From: Laetiporus sulphureus 93-53 | Taxonomy: Eukaryota > Basidiomycota > Agaricomycetes > Polyporales > Laetiporaceae | DNA: 64,000 nucleotides | Reading direction: 5' to 3' | Assembly: GCF_001632365.1 (NCBI RefSeq) | Contig: NW_024468584.1 | Location: 62,001 to 126,000, forward strand | In this document: positions 22,953 to 35,758 of the stretch, piece after piece | Layout of the letters: each line of letters begins with the position of its first letter | Position numbering within the stretch: the stretch's first letter is position 1 | The notes under the pieces: model-generated | Told to the model about the DNA's origin: nothing | The model's input: the letters and a program-made list of their open reading frames with translations, nothing else | Databases searched by the model: none | Position numbers and translations under genes: made by a program

Positions 22953-23547
22953 TTGTGCATCTGCATTTATTTCTACCATATCCGTGTATTCGTACCAGAG
23001 ACACCTCAGTCGCTCGCTGTGTATTCGATGCTTTCGCGGATCTCAATGATTGAGCACATCTTATTCAGGCCTCATTGACGAAACGACTCAATCCAGATTG
23101 ACGTGCATCTTACGGAATGCATACTCACCCTTCTGCTTGGTGACGGTTAGCCCGTTCCGCTCACCATTCAGCCTGCCGTTACTTCTCCGAGAAAACGGCG
23201 GATCAGACAATCTCACAGCGAATCGTGACCTCGCAGTGAAGTCATCCCCTCTATATGATCGCAAGCGTGCTGATCATAAGGTCGTGTTTGGGGCATCTCA
23301 TCACATTCGAAGAAGCCATCGACGCTTCGCACAAAACACCTTGAGCCTACAGCCGGTCCGCTGCAGCCCGCGCCGTATATGCGTCAAGATATTCCCGTTA
23401 CTGGCTGCTTCTCCTGTGTCCTCGTGATACACGGCGACATTCATGTCCCCTCTGGACGTGAACTTGCACATAAGATGATGGGGCGAGGGTTTCTCTGACA
23501 TGAGCATAGCAGTGATAGCTTGACTTGAACGCGGAGCACTGATCGAG
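22953..23547. other. Intergenic, no gene seen
   Basis: Contains the presumed promoter of the GH28 gene. No TATA box or conserved frame found. Confidence 0.4.
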
Positions 23548-25760
23548 ATGGCCCGTGCTTTGCATGCCTTGTATCTGGTCGCTTTGTGTCTTACGAGGTT
23601 ACTTCTCTCGGCGGCGGCGAACAACACCTGTACGTTGGCGCCATTGGGAGAGGGTGAAGATGATACGGATCAGGTGCGCTTCTCCATGCTTTTACCACGG
23701 TGGGACGCGTTCGTTAATTTCTCTGCAATAGATTGAGGCCGCCATCGCGCAGTGTGGTCACTATGGCACGGTCACCTTCGCTCCGGGCGAGTACATCGTC
23801 ACAAGGTGAGTGCTCAGTGTAAAAGAAAGTAGGCTCTGATAGCATGTCGGGCAGGAAGATGACCTGGGACTTGGTAGAATCACGAGTAGACCTGCACGGC
23901 TACCTCAACGTACGTACCCATGCGAACCAGCCAACATATCCTACATCACTTGACCGCTCTCCACCACCCGCAGTTCAAAGCGGACCTGCCTTACTGGATG
24001 AAGCCCGAAAACACGTACCGCGTCATCTTCGTACAGAGTCAGGCGTCCTGGTTCGTGATCACCGGGCACGACTTTGTCGTCGACGCGCACAATACGGGCG
24101 GGATTATCGGGAATGGACAGTACTGGTGGTCGTGGTACGGCAACGGCACGCGCATCGACGGGGATGGACGCCCGGTGTCGCTCACGGTGTATCGCGCGGC
24201 GCGCGCGGCGATCAATAACTTTAGGATCGAGAGCCAGCCCTTCTGGTGCAATGCGGTTGTCGAGAGCGAGGACGTGGTGTATGATGGGATGTATTGCAAT
24301 GCGACGAATGCGGACCCTACGTACTTCAACCAGAAGTGAGTCATAGCGTGACTGTTCCGGGATTCGGATGAACACTGACGTTGTGATTAGCATTGTGTGG
24401 AACACAGATGGTGAGCGCGTCCGGCGGTTATGCACAGCTTTTGCTTGAGACGGCCTTCGTCGCAGGTATCGACACGTACAGGTCCAATAATATATCCTTG
24501 CTGAACTTCGACGTGCGTCATGGCTTTTCTGTACGATGTCGACTTGCTTGACGAGTGATGTTTCATTGCAAAGATCACGCTTGGAGACGATTGCGTTGCT
24601 ATCAAAGGCGTTAGTAAAGAATCTCCATCATACAGTCAGCGAAACGCGTCGACTGACAGCTCTGTGCGCTAGAACTCGACAAATATATATGCCAAGAATA
24701 TCACCTGCACAGGCGGTACAGGCATCGCATTCGGGTCTCTGGGGCAATACTACGACCTGGTACGCTAGCGTCTGTTCTCCTCCTCTGGCCCTCGGGCCCG
24801 TCTGTCCGTGCTATCCAATCCTACACTGAGCGATGCCGCGGCCGACAACACTGACACTGACGTCGGTGATCATTGCAGATCGACAACGTCGAGAACATTA
24901 CGATAGAGGACGTCACCGTAAGTGTTCATTATTTCCTGAATGATCGCACCTCTATGATGAGATGATGCATGCGGCGTGACCGGCTTCTGGCATAGATGAT
25001 GCGGCCGGACCCTGTCATCCAGCCGTACATGGAGCATGGGGTAGGTGACCGCTGCACAACAAGAGTCAGACGGCCGAGCTGATCTGGCCGTGCTGCGTGT
25101 GTCGTGTCGAACAGATTTATTTCAAGTCTTGGACGGGAACAACGATTGGGTTCCCACCGGCCGAGGGAGGCGGAGGACGGGGTGAGTGATTGGGAGAGCC
25201 TAGCTTGAGCATGTTAGCGTCCGCGTCTCATCTTTCTCCACAATCAGGCCATGTCGCGAATGTCACCGCGCGCAACTTCCAGCTTGACAATGTCACATAT
25301 CCCATCCAGCTGTACCAGACTAACTCTGGACACCCGTGAGTGCCACTAGCTCAGGCGGCCGTCCAGGGGCTGCAGCATCAAGCTGCTCGTGATGCTATCT
25401 GATAACTGTCACGTCAGAGGAGACGCGCCATCAGAATATCATTTTGGTGACATGATCTTTGTGAACTTTACCGGCACATCGTCGACGAGTCTGTGTGAGT
25501 AGAATGTTCTATTTTTGCGCGGATAATATTAAGCATTGGTGGAATGATAGTGGTTGATATGGAATGCAGTCCAGCGTCGCCATGCACGGGGCTTATTTTC
25601 AATGATATCGACGTTGCACCGCCCACCGGGGAGACGGCAACATTTAATTGCTTCAATGTCAGAAGCCAAGTGGGACTCGCTGGTAAGCTGTCCGCGGCGA
25701 GGCACGGATGCCGTATGACTTACCAATCCCGCAGCATGCAACACGTCTGCGCAGGCGTAA
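23548..25760 (+). CDS. Secreted GH28 glycoside hydrolase (polygalacturonase-like), copy 1
   Basis: Pectin-degrading enzyme family built as a right-handed beta helix and secreted. The start carries a signal peptide ([19 protein letters not shown]). Small exons then read [47 protein letters not shown] and [18 protein letters not shown]. Catalytic-region blocks are [16 protein letters not shown] (NTD motif), [12 protein letters not shown] (DD motif), [20 protein letters not shown] and [15 protein letters not shown]. The usual GHG motif reads GTG here, so the catalytic-site histidine is missing, and the RIK motif keeps only its lysine. After another intron the last exon gives ACNTSAQA and TAA at 25758. 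At least twelve exons. It is most similar to the minus-strand copy at 55554-57630. Confidence 0.9.
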
Positions 25761-26298
25761 ATGATGGGAATGACAGCGGCACGTCTTGCTTCTCATTGTG
25801 TAAATCACGAATCAAATGTGGCGGTTTAATTGAGCGATGCCATCTCTCGCTTTGACATTGTCCCCCGGTCGCACGGGCCTGCGAGTGTAGGCTATGGTTG
25901 GATCGTCCATGCAAGCAAATATCTAGATGACTTGACTGCGCTGCAGACTGATCTCCCTGAACGTGTGTTCTGAGCAGACGAGTGTTTCTGACGGTCTCCT
26001 GGCAATGCACGCGCAGCCACGCTATTCGATTCGCAGTTACCGGATAAGGATTGGGAATTGCTATGGCAATGGGCGCCTCTTAGTGACATCGCAATCAAAA
26101 GGACATGTCCCGCACGCACAGCCGTGTAGGCCAGTCCTCTCCTCTTTATATCTTTTCTTCCACCCCTTCCTGGGCTTCGCATACTTTACACCCCCTTACT
26201 GTCCTTCACTTCAGGCCGGTCCTCTTCGCTCGTTTTCCGCTGTGCGGGACGACAACGACGACAAGCACCAGAGCCCTCCTGCAGCGCACTGAGCACTC
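25761..26298. other. Intergenic, promoter side of noxB
   Basis: No gene seen. A pyrimidine-rich stretch with TTTATATC near 26145-26152 lies about 150 bases before the noxB start and may be its core promoter. Confidence 0.4.
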
Positions 26299-28984
26299 AT
26301 GTCTGCTAACTGGAAGAAGCGTTCTTCGAGCCTCGACTTCTCGGACGGCAAGATGCCTCCGCTCACGCAGCACCCCGACATGGACAACCCGTTCGCAGAT
26401 CGCGCCGATGAGGGGCCCAGTCATTTGCAGCGCAACAAGTCCGAGCGCAGACGGCTGCAGCCACTCCAGCGGACCAACACCATCGGCGCGGTTCCGCCCG
26501 CTCCTTACAAGCCTGAGACTATGATGGACAGATGGCACGTTTGGATGATCAACGAAGGAGGAAAGAGGCTCTTCTTCTTCTTCTTCATTTTCCTCCACAT
26601 CTTGGTCGTCACCTTCGGACTGCTGTACTACAGCCTCAGTGATGACTTGACGGGCGCACGGGCCACCTTTGGTGTTACATATCGTGAGTGTCCTATCCTC
26701 TGCTGCGACGTTGCAATGGGGCCTTGAAGAGCTGGGGAGGTGATCATGCGGATGAGGACATGGAGACGGTGATGGGAATCTCTACGGCACGGCACCGATG
26801 CGCGGACGGCGTTCGGTCGGAGTTGATGCATCTCGGTCATCCCCATCGCATCGTCCGTGATCGCGTTTGCTGTGGCTACGGCTCTTCGCAAATGCTTCAC
26901 GCTATTCCTACAGATTGGCTGACCATGTTATCCTTCCAGCAATCGCTCGTGGTGCTGCACTCACCCTCCATGTCGAAGTCGCCTTCATCCTGCTCCCCAT
27001 CTGCCGGAATTTCATCTCGCTGCTCCGCCGCACGCCGCTCAACTACTATATTCCCTTCGACAAGAACATCACCTTCCACAAGGCCATGGGATGGGGCATC
27101 TGCTTCTTCTCCTTCGTGCACATTGCCGCTCACATGATCAACTTTGCTCGCCTCGGCTTCGCCCTTTCTGACTCGCCCAAGGAGCGTTTCATCATCTGGC
27201 TGCTCGCAAACTTCACGACCGGTCCAGGCGTTACTGGCTGGATCATGACGGCCGCGCTTGGCATCATGGTATGGTATGCGATGGAGAAGCGGCGCCGTGC
27301 CAACTTTGAGCGGTTCTGGTACTCGCACCATTTGTTCATCGTCTTCTTCCTCAACTGGCAGCTGCATGGCATGTTCTGCATGATCCAGCCCGACCGCGAG
27401 CCGTTCTGCTCCTGGAACACCATCGGACTCTTTTGGGTGCGCAGCCCAGGCTCTAATCTCCATCTCAATACCCTTCTTTCTGACGATATCCCCATGGATA
27501 CCTGTAGCGGTTCTGGCTCACCGGCGGGGTGATCTTCATCTTCGAGCGTATCTTGCGTGAAGTGCGTTCTCGCCACCGGACCTACATCTCGAAGGTCATC
27601 CAGCACCCGTCGAACGTGCTGGAACTGCAAATCAAGAAGGAGAAGACGACGACGCGCGCAGGCCAGTACATCTTCCTCTCCTGCCCAGAGATCTCGTACT
27701 TCCAGTGGCACCCCTTCACTCTCACGAGGTGCGTTGGCATGGTAGTCTGCACGCACCCCCTGGTGGGAAGGCTGACGCTTCTCTTGGGCACGCAGCGCAC
27801 CGGAGGAAGACTACATCTCCGTGCACATCCGTGTTGTCGGCGACTTCACACGCGCGCTTGCGGAGGCTGTTGGCTGCGACTTTGACTCCAAGGGAAGGGG
27901 CACCGAGAACGGCGGCAAGCTTATCGGCACGGCGGCCAACCCGCCTGTCAACCGCGTCCTGCCGCGCGTCATGGTCGATGGTCCGTTCGGCAGTGCCAGC
28001 GAGGACTTCCTCAACTACGAGACAGTTCTGCTGGTCGGTGCTGGTATCGGTGTGACTCCGTTCGCTTCGTGCGTGTCTCGAATTTATATTTGTGCAGGAA
28101 TACCCTGCTTAGCTCCATTCCTGCGTCAGGATTTTGAAGTCTGTTTGGTACCGTATGAACAACCTTGACAAGTCGAAGCCTACGCGTCTCTCGAAGGTGC
28201 GTTCACTTCGGGAGTTTGTTCCTGCCGACAAGCGCTCACCACCTTCTCCGTGATCCCTGCTTTGGGTCGCTGCCGGCGGCTTTTCTAGGTCTACTTCACC
28301 TGGGTGATCCGCGATTTCGGCAGTGCGGAATGGTTCCACTCACTCTTGCAGGCCATCGAGGAGCAGGACACGCAGAACAGGATCGAGATCAACATTTATT
28401 TAACCGCGAAGATTAAGGAGGATGACATGAACAACATCATCGTGCGTACCCGCGCCTGCGCTTACCCGTCCCCACTGCGTTCCAGACGTCTCTGCTATCT
28501 TCCGACTCTATTCCGCACGCCGTCCCGTATCTCTCCCCATGGTGATGCACGCAGTGACTGATAGCCACCTCCCGCTTCTTCCCTAGGTACAAGACGTGGG
28601 CGCCGAGAAGGACGCGATCACGTCCCTCCGGGCGCCGACGCACTACGGCCGGCCCAACTGGGACAGGGTGTTCAGCTCTGTCGCCGAAAAGCACCCGGAG
28701 ACGGATGTTGGCGTGGTGAGTGCTGCGGCCCCGATTTGTTGTCGTGTGATGCGTGATGCAACGGGGGCTAATGGTTGATCTGGCTGTGTTTCACCCCAGT
28801 TCTTCTGCGGGCCTGCGGTGCTCTCGAAGCAGCTTCACGTCTGTTGCAACAAGTACTCGACGCCGGACGGCACCAAGTTCTTCTTCGGCAAAGGTATGCG
28901 TTGCTGCTTGGCTGCTGCGTGTCTGTTCGTTCGTTCGTGCTGCTCACCACGGTGTGTTTTCGTTCCTGCACAGAGAATTTCTGA
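26299..28984 (+). CDS. noxB: NADPH oxidase, NoxB type
   Basis: Membrane flavocytochrome that passes electrons from NADPH via FAD and two hemes to oxygen, making superoxide. In fungi it acts in development and hyphal differentiation. A long N-terminal cytosolic stretch (about 75 residues, PLTQHPDMDNPFADRADEG) precedes WMINEGGKRLFFFFFIFLH, the first helix. Longer N-termini and the M-I-N-E-G-G motif point to NoxB rather than NoxA. Heme-ligand helices include NITFHKAMGWGICFFSFVHI and FERFWYSHHLFIVFFLNWQL. FAD binding is at FQWHPFTLTS. NADPH-binding blocks are VLLVGAGIGVTPFAS and VGVFFCGPAVLSKQLH. The last exon is reached by an intron after FFFGK and reads ENF, the usual Nox C-terminus, with TGA at 28982. 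About eight exons. Confidence 0.93.
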
Positions 28985-31900
28985 TACCTTTCCGAACTCA
29001 CCGCGCCTGCGTGGTGCTCGATGCTCTCATTTATGGACTGTAGTTGGCTGCTGTGTGTCACTCCCTGTATCGCTACTTCGTGTCAGTGAGCATCATACGG
29101 GCGTGTGCCCACGTTTTGTTTTTTCATACTCCGGGATGTTTAGCCGTTAGTGCGCGGATGGTTGCTCTGCTGCAATACAGATATATTATTAGCAGGCCTA
29201 GTACTGTTTGGATGAGGCAGAGTCGCTGGATACTAGTCTAGCGCGAAGCCAGCCACCATCACGTGAGATGCGTTTCGCTTCACGTCAATGGGCTTACGCG
29301 GTCGATGCGCCTGCCACTCGCCCGTCGCGTATCATCGATTCACATTCCCCCCGCCGCCTCAGTTTACGGCAACATACGTTAGACGATCGATCGACCAAGC
29401 TGCAGGGATTAACGAGGGTGATCTCTGCAACAGCATCTACGTACGTACTACATCATCTTTTTTTCTCGTACAGTCTGGCCGCAGATGGCACGAACCAAGG
29501 TAACTTCAACGGACAGCGAACTTCATAGGAAAAAGGAATCAGAAAGGACGTCTCGGTAGGCGACCACTTGGTGCGATCCGCGCCTGTGAGCGGCAGCTCT
29601 GCTATGCGCGTTTCACCGGAGGGGAAAACTCAATGGAAAATGCCGACCAGCGCCCGAGCCCTGATGATTCAGTGCATGGGGAGCGATTGCCTAACGGAGG
29701 GAATGGACCCAAGTCGCCCATCGTGAAGTACATAGCCGATGTTTGATCGGGGTCTTGGGCTCGATTCTTGGCCCTTTTTCCCTATTCCTCTTTCTCTCTT
29801 TCTGCGCTAAATGCTGACAGCAAATTCTCCGCATGATGCAGTTCAGGCTGCAGTTTAGATGGCCGCGAGTTGTGATGACTGACGAGAGTACGACGATTGG
29901 ACGGCTCACTTTCAATTTGTCAGGACCGGCGCACTAGAAGTCGAGCAGCCCCGTCTGCCCAAGGTCGTATACGGCCATGGTTCCCCGAGAAGGCCTCGTA
30001 ATTAATGTGTGGTTGATGCACCCGAGTGACCGTGCAGTCGTTGCTGGCTTTTACTGCGGGTCTCGGGCGTTGCGGACGCCGTGGCGTCGCTCAGTAGAAC
30101 GATCCGGGACGTCGGGGATCTCCAGCTCGTTGACACCTTGTTATTGTCAATTTCTACCTCAGGTAGCGGAGCGAGAAACGCGGATCTGTGGTTGTGTGAG
30201 GCATTTTTCCCATGGCGTTGTGGTTTCGCCAAGGATGGACGGGGTTCCTCACCTGCCACATTGAAGTAGGGGAGTTCATGTCATATCGGCAGTGAGGAGG
30301 GTGGAGATGAATGCTGGACAACGTCACCAGTCTCTCCGTGAGATCTCCTGCAATTCAGTACGGGACTTCACAAACGGTTGACGGTTCACGGGTAGGCTGT
30401 GACGCCCTGGAGGCCTTTGACGAGCAGGGTGGCCAGAGCAACCCAGAGCGACGAGCATACCTCGTTGGACAGTTTCCGGACAACGTGTTCGCCTACAGCT
30501 TCAACAACCCTGCATTTGGGAAAACCATACCTGTCCGACCGTCGTCCAGGCTCGCGAGGGGACAAACGCATTCCTCGTTTTGCGGGTGCAATCGTCATCC
30601 ACCTATGCGCACATCGAACGGGAGCTATGCATGGCATGCACTTGTGCCAATAATACCTGCAGCACCATAGCGATCAACGAGTCGTGCGCGCGACAGGAAC
30701 CAGAAATGGTCGCCGTTCGAGGTCGGTAGTCTCTCCGCTGCAACGAGCAAGCTTAACAGTGTCGATCTAGATTTCTCTGTTAATCGTTCACAGCTGCCGT
30801 CTCAGGAGCATGAGGTTGGCAAAGCGAAATGAATTGGACCACAAAGACGATGATGTACAAATGACGTACTTGCTAGGTACGTAGGAAGCGCCCCCGTTCT
30901 TCCATAGCAGGGGTGCAGCCTTTCCTGTACCTTCTGGCTTTGTGCATGAGCCGACCATCTGCAAAGTTCCAAGTTCCAGAGCGCAGCTCAAGGTGAAGGC
31001 CAGCCTGGCCTCCACGATGACGACGGCCCGATACAACGCGATCGCCACACGAGCGACGTGATGAGGTTCTGCGAGGTTCTAGGTGAGGCAAAAGTGGACT
31101 ATGTGGACGACGCTGCTGTGGTATGCGAGACAGCGCACTCGGTATGATTGATCGGAGAGTCATCTTCGGTCTATGCTGACCCCGAATGACGCTGGAACTT
31201 CGGGAAGGTGGCAGGTGAATTCCTATTGCGATTGTCCCTCACTCTAAACGGCGATGCACAGCCTACGGGAAGCGGACTATGACTAATGATCCCGACTACC
31301 CCGAGCGTCGGAGCATTTGGCTGGGACTCGAATCGACGCTGCGTGCTGGTGGGCGATCTAGGCGGGGACGGCTATGCTGAACAGCAATGAACTTTGATGA
31401 AACTAATAGAGACAGCTCGCGTCTTAGGCCGTCAATGGAGGGACTCGAAAGGACCCGCGACAAGAGTAAGCGATTAGTTGTCAGAGTGGCAACGACTAGG
31501 TTGGACGGCAAGTTCCGCAGTTGAAATATCAAGGCACGTCTGCCGGTTGCCGCTCGTATCGTAGCGTAGCGTGACGCGTCACTGCGCCGCTGAGGAGTGC
31601 GCTGTCCATGCCAACGAGACCAAGATGCACGGAGTGGACGGAGCTCGCAGGATCCGCAGAAGGCGAATTCAGAGGGAGGGGCACGGTAATTGCACTAGAT
31701 AACAATCAACGATGATGTGGACCTACAAACGGAATCACCGCGCAGGAAACGGCCGCGGAGTTCTATGGATTAGGAAGGGCGTGACCCGTAGATTGGGCGG
31801 ATAGGTCAGTGTCCGCGTTTTGTTCTATTATTTAACCGACAGTTGAAAATATGACATGAGGTGGTGAATTGATGGACGGAGCCTATTCTGTCGCTCGAGC

Positions 31901-32162
31901 GCGGCCTGATTCGCAGCACACGCTCGCCGCCTGCTGGAGACTGCCATTGGAAGCGAGCCAAATTCCCGCAGGAAGGGTTCCTGTTGCTCGATATGGCTCG
32001 CAACCCAACCAAGGGCCAAGATTCAGAATCAGACGAGCATAGTCCGACCCGTCGATATCTCGGGACGAGCGGCTCATTAGGTCCTATAAGTTTGGGCGTT
32101 GTAGGCGCATCGATCCTCGTCCGTATTCCAACCCCGATCACTTCCCCCAGCACTTACGTTAC
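28985..32162. other. Gene-poor stretch, nothing recognised
   Basis: About 3.2 kb in which translations on both strands show no family motif, no chain of exons, no tRNA and no clear terminal repeats. Short frames such as 30311-30670 on the plus strand are open but unlike any protein I know. The stretch may hold non-coding transcripts, a decayed element or upstream control sequence for the bZIP gene. Confidence 0.4.
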
Positions 32163-33347
32163 ATGACGCCCTTATCCGTCTCGCACTGTCTCTCGGACCA
32201 CTCTGCCTCTCCTACCGACCGTCCTGAACGTTCGCGGAATGCCAAAGGTGACCTCATCCCGGCAGAGACGCTGTTCCATCTAATCTCTCGCCACCGCTCT
32301 AGCGCAAGCTAGGCATCGTGCCAAGCGAAAAGCCTATATAGAACAGGTGAGCCGCCGCCGCTCGTCCTCGTCACCGCGAGCCCAGCGCTCACCGTTCTCG
32401 ATGCAGCTTGAGCAAACGGTCACGAAGCTGCAGACCGTCCTTGCTCTCTCTCCAGACCAAGTCGCTGCCTTGCCACCACCTCTGGTCAGGATCCGTGAGC
32501 TGGAGGAAGAGAATGAGCTCCTGCATCGAGAGATAGACGAGCTTCGGCGCCAGCTCGAACTTCGAAACGCCCGCCTTCGCCCTGACATCACACACCGCAA
32601 CGCCATGGTAATGCAGACTGACGATGCTCGCTCTGACCGCGACGCTAGACGTCGGAGGATGACTGACTCCAACATCTACATGGTGTGTCTATACGTTGCA
32701 TCATGGAGCTAGTGTATAATAATGATGGTTCTCAAGGACGATAAGCCAATGCAGAATGGGAACATCCCGCAGGTCCACAGCCCTCCACCGCCTCTGTCTA
32801 TACCCTCCTCATCTCATCACGCCCAAAATGCACAACAATCGTCTGTCTACTCCAGGTCCACGTCATCTGCCCTGCTCCATCCATATGCAACGTACCAGAT
32901 ACCGGGGACTCCTTCAGGGTCTAGTTCTACCTCAAGCCCGTCATTCTCGGCGAGTACCTCTTCCCTTCATGCCAGTCTTGTGGTTCTACCCAGCTGCGCT
33001 GCTGAGAGCTCGGGATCCTAGTGACGGTATCTCTTTCCTTGTCAACAGCCTAGCGAATACGCGCCGCCTCCCGTGTCCCACCCCCAGCATCGCACCACAT
33101 CTTCTGGCCATCCGATGCTTCCGCCATTTTCACACACGGCGAATCAGTTCGAGTATATCAAACTCGAAGAGGACAACTATCATGTGAGAAAGCCCGCGGA
33201 GCGTTCTCTTTCACACACAGCTCATAGATTTTTTTCTTCTAGCATCACAGTGTGCCCCAAAACAGTGGGTATTCCTCAACATTGCATCAGTATACAGCTA
33301 GTCAAGCAGTAAATCAGTGGCATGGCTATTCGGCAGAACGAACCTAA
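32163..33347 (+). CDS. bZIP transcription factor
   Basis: Nuclear DNA-binding regulator. The basic region is split over exons. MTPLSVSHCLSDHSASPTDR leads into PERSRNAK; a 55-base intron (32248-32302) gives AQARHRAKRKAYIEQ; a second intron (32346-32405) leads to LEQTVTKLQTVLALSPDQ. Together these supply the N-x7-R core (NAKAQARHR) and a leucine zipper that continues through VRIRELEEENELLHREIDEL and RRQLELRNARL. The start at 32163 is chosen because it is in frame with the basic region. The rest is Ser/Pro/His-rich and disordered, with FEYIKLEEDNYH and a final exon HHSVPQNSGYSSTLH ending at TAA 33345. The exon edges near 32980-33050 are uncertain. The zipper type is common in Agaricomycetes. The target genes are unknown. 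Confidence 0.85.
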
Positions 33348-35758
33348 GTCCTGCATGAAGTAGCGGGAAGGCTGGCGTTTTTCTCATCACTGCACGCATT
33401 CGTTATTGTTTTTGATTTGTCGGCGCCATCCTTGTATTCCTTGCAAAGGTGTCTTCTGCTCCTGTGTTCTTACCTTTCTTGCTGTCTTGCATCGTACGCT
33501 ATCACCGCTGTCTTGCGCTTCTATGACAGAATGGACATCCGAGAATGTTGTGGAGCGGCTTGCATATCAGCTCGTATATCGACCCTCAATAGGCCAGCCA
33601 CATGCTGCACTTGCCCTATCTTGACGTTCGTTCGCATGCCTGCAACGTTGTTTGATCTTCTCTGAACTAACTCTGAATGGTTCGCGGAGGCAAATATTCC
33701 TCCGGAGCCGATTGACTCGGATTGAGTAGGGTTTGATTTCTTGTCACAACTCTGTTCTCGCGGATGCCTCGTATAGAGCGACACACGGTGACAGTGGGCG
33801 TAGTCCGACGACTATCCTGGGTTCAGTGGTCAAAGCGCTGTCAAGTCCGCCTGGGGAAGTGAAGCCGAAGGTGTATCATGTATGGGAGGCGGCCACCACG
33901 TGTCCATACATGATCATCCGGACAGGGACGATGGGTCAAAGCGTCCCGGCTGGAAGCTAGCTGCATTTGCGCTAGCGGTGCCTGTCTTTTTCCACGTACG
34001 AAGAGAATTCCTCAGGCAGCATTGCTAATGGCATGTTGTTCGGTCTTTCAACGGCGACCTGCCCGCTTCGGCATAGCTGGCCCATGAACCTAATTTACCG
34101 CTAACCAGGCAGGGCGTCAAGACGTTGAACACCGGACCTAGGAATGGAACAAGGTTGTGTACGCCGTCGTGAGGGGTTGCCATGTACAATACAAAGGAGT
34201 TGCGACTATCGTACACGGAGACTTGGAGCACGTTTCGACAAGGGCGCCAGTAGGATCGTGGGCGTTGCTGTATTCTAACCGCCCATCTAAATTTCCTAGT
34301 CACCGAACACAACATGCATGCGCTCTGACCGATCATAAACGCTGCCCAGATGACGTTCACCTGGGAGATGCAGCTGGAGAATCGGACGTCATTACCCCTT
34401 ACCTAGTATGACTGAATTGTAATTGCGATATGACCAACTGCGTGCCCGTTCGAATGTGCGCTGCCTCGCGTCGGGTGTCATCGTTGCTTATCTGTACGTT
34501 TGTCCTCCGGTCATTAATGATTCCCGCGAAGGTTCGTTCAAAACGCGACCCTTTCAGCAGCTACTATTGATGATTCATGTCTGTGGCGTTTGGAAGGGTA
34601 GTGCATGGCAGTACAATCGACGCCCACTGGCACCGTCCGCTCGCCTCGGTCATTGAGGTCATCCTTGCTGACGTTTACCTGCTGCTACGTTGGAGAGTGT
34701 CCTACTGCTTTCCAGACGGAACCAAGCGGATACCCGTTATTCAATTCAGCGTGTTAGAGCGCCATGGCTTAGTGGCGCTGGAAAGACCCTCCCGCAGATG
34801 GTATCAAAGAGGCGGTCCGGTCCCCATTTGTTCAAGAGCACAACGACTTCCAAACGCAGAAACACGGGTGATGGGGCACGAGCATCAGAAGCAATCTGCA
34901 TTGTCACAATCCGGAACAAAGCCGTGAAAGCGCCGCGCGCTAAACTTGCTGAGATCCGTGTCAGTGGAAAATGATGCTGCAGTGAGCTTGCCTCGATGGC
35001 CTTACCCCGCCCGTATTCGGCTCAGGCGGCGTTAACGTGTTCTCTCGGCCTTTCCAAGACATGCAGATCATACCACGAAGCTGCCCGCTTCGAGTTCTGA
35101 TCGATCCAGAGAGAAGCACCATCTCAGTACGACGATGGCATGGCACTCGTGAGCATCCCTCGATGGCTGCTTCACGCCGATGCGCTCTCTTCAATGCAAA
35201 TGCAAACCAAATAACTCGTTGAGAATAATCTGGAAGAAGACTGGTTGATCGTCGCGGATATAAGAAAATGAATTAAGTATGCTAGATTTATAGCGTATGT
35301 TTCAGACGTGAGACGACCATGCTTGACCTATGTTCAACTGGCCCGTTGGAATGAACACTGCGTGTGGCAGTCCACCACCGGCAAAAATATACATGCCGTG
35401 GCCAGAGTAAGCACGTGCCACAATTGAACGTAGCCACCAACGCGTTCTTTTGGACAAAGTCACTGCAGGTTCACCTTCATCCGCTCATACCACCATCATC
35501 CACACCGAATCAACATGAGCTGTGAACGAAACGACCAGCGAAAGAGACGGGAGCACATGAAACAAGTAAGGCATGCAAGTGAGTCGGACAAAGAACAGTG
35601 CAATGTATGTGGTGAACGTACACTGATGCCACACCATTCGCGACACGCGTAGGGTTCAGGAAAGAGAGGGACGAAGAGACAGCCAAGATGGCTGGTAAGA
35701 TTACTGCTGTACAAAAGACTGCAACGGCTCACTCAAACGACCCGCATATACAGCAACG
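33348..35758. other. Gene-poor stretch, nothing recognised
   Basis: About 2.4 kb with only short unrelated frames. A possible small exon starts at the ATG near 35514 (MSCERNDQRKRREHMKQ, followed by a GT donor), but I could not connect it to anything. Confidence 0.4.

Noticed and set aside
9977..23547. Secondary-metabolite gene cluster
   Set aside because: No synthase, terpene cyclase or tailoring-enzyme set. The genes are unrelated housekeeping functions.
26897..27756. Long minus-strand frames (up to 208 codons) opposite noxB
   Set aside because: The plus strand encodes conserved Nox helices and FAD/NADPH motifs. The antisense frames are by-products of GC-rich coding sequence.
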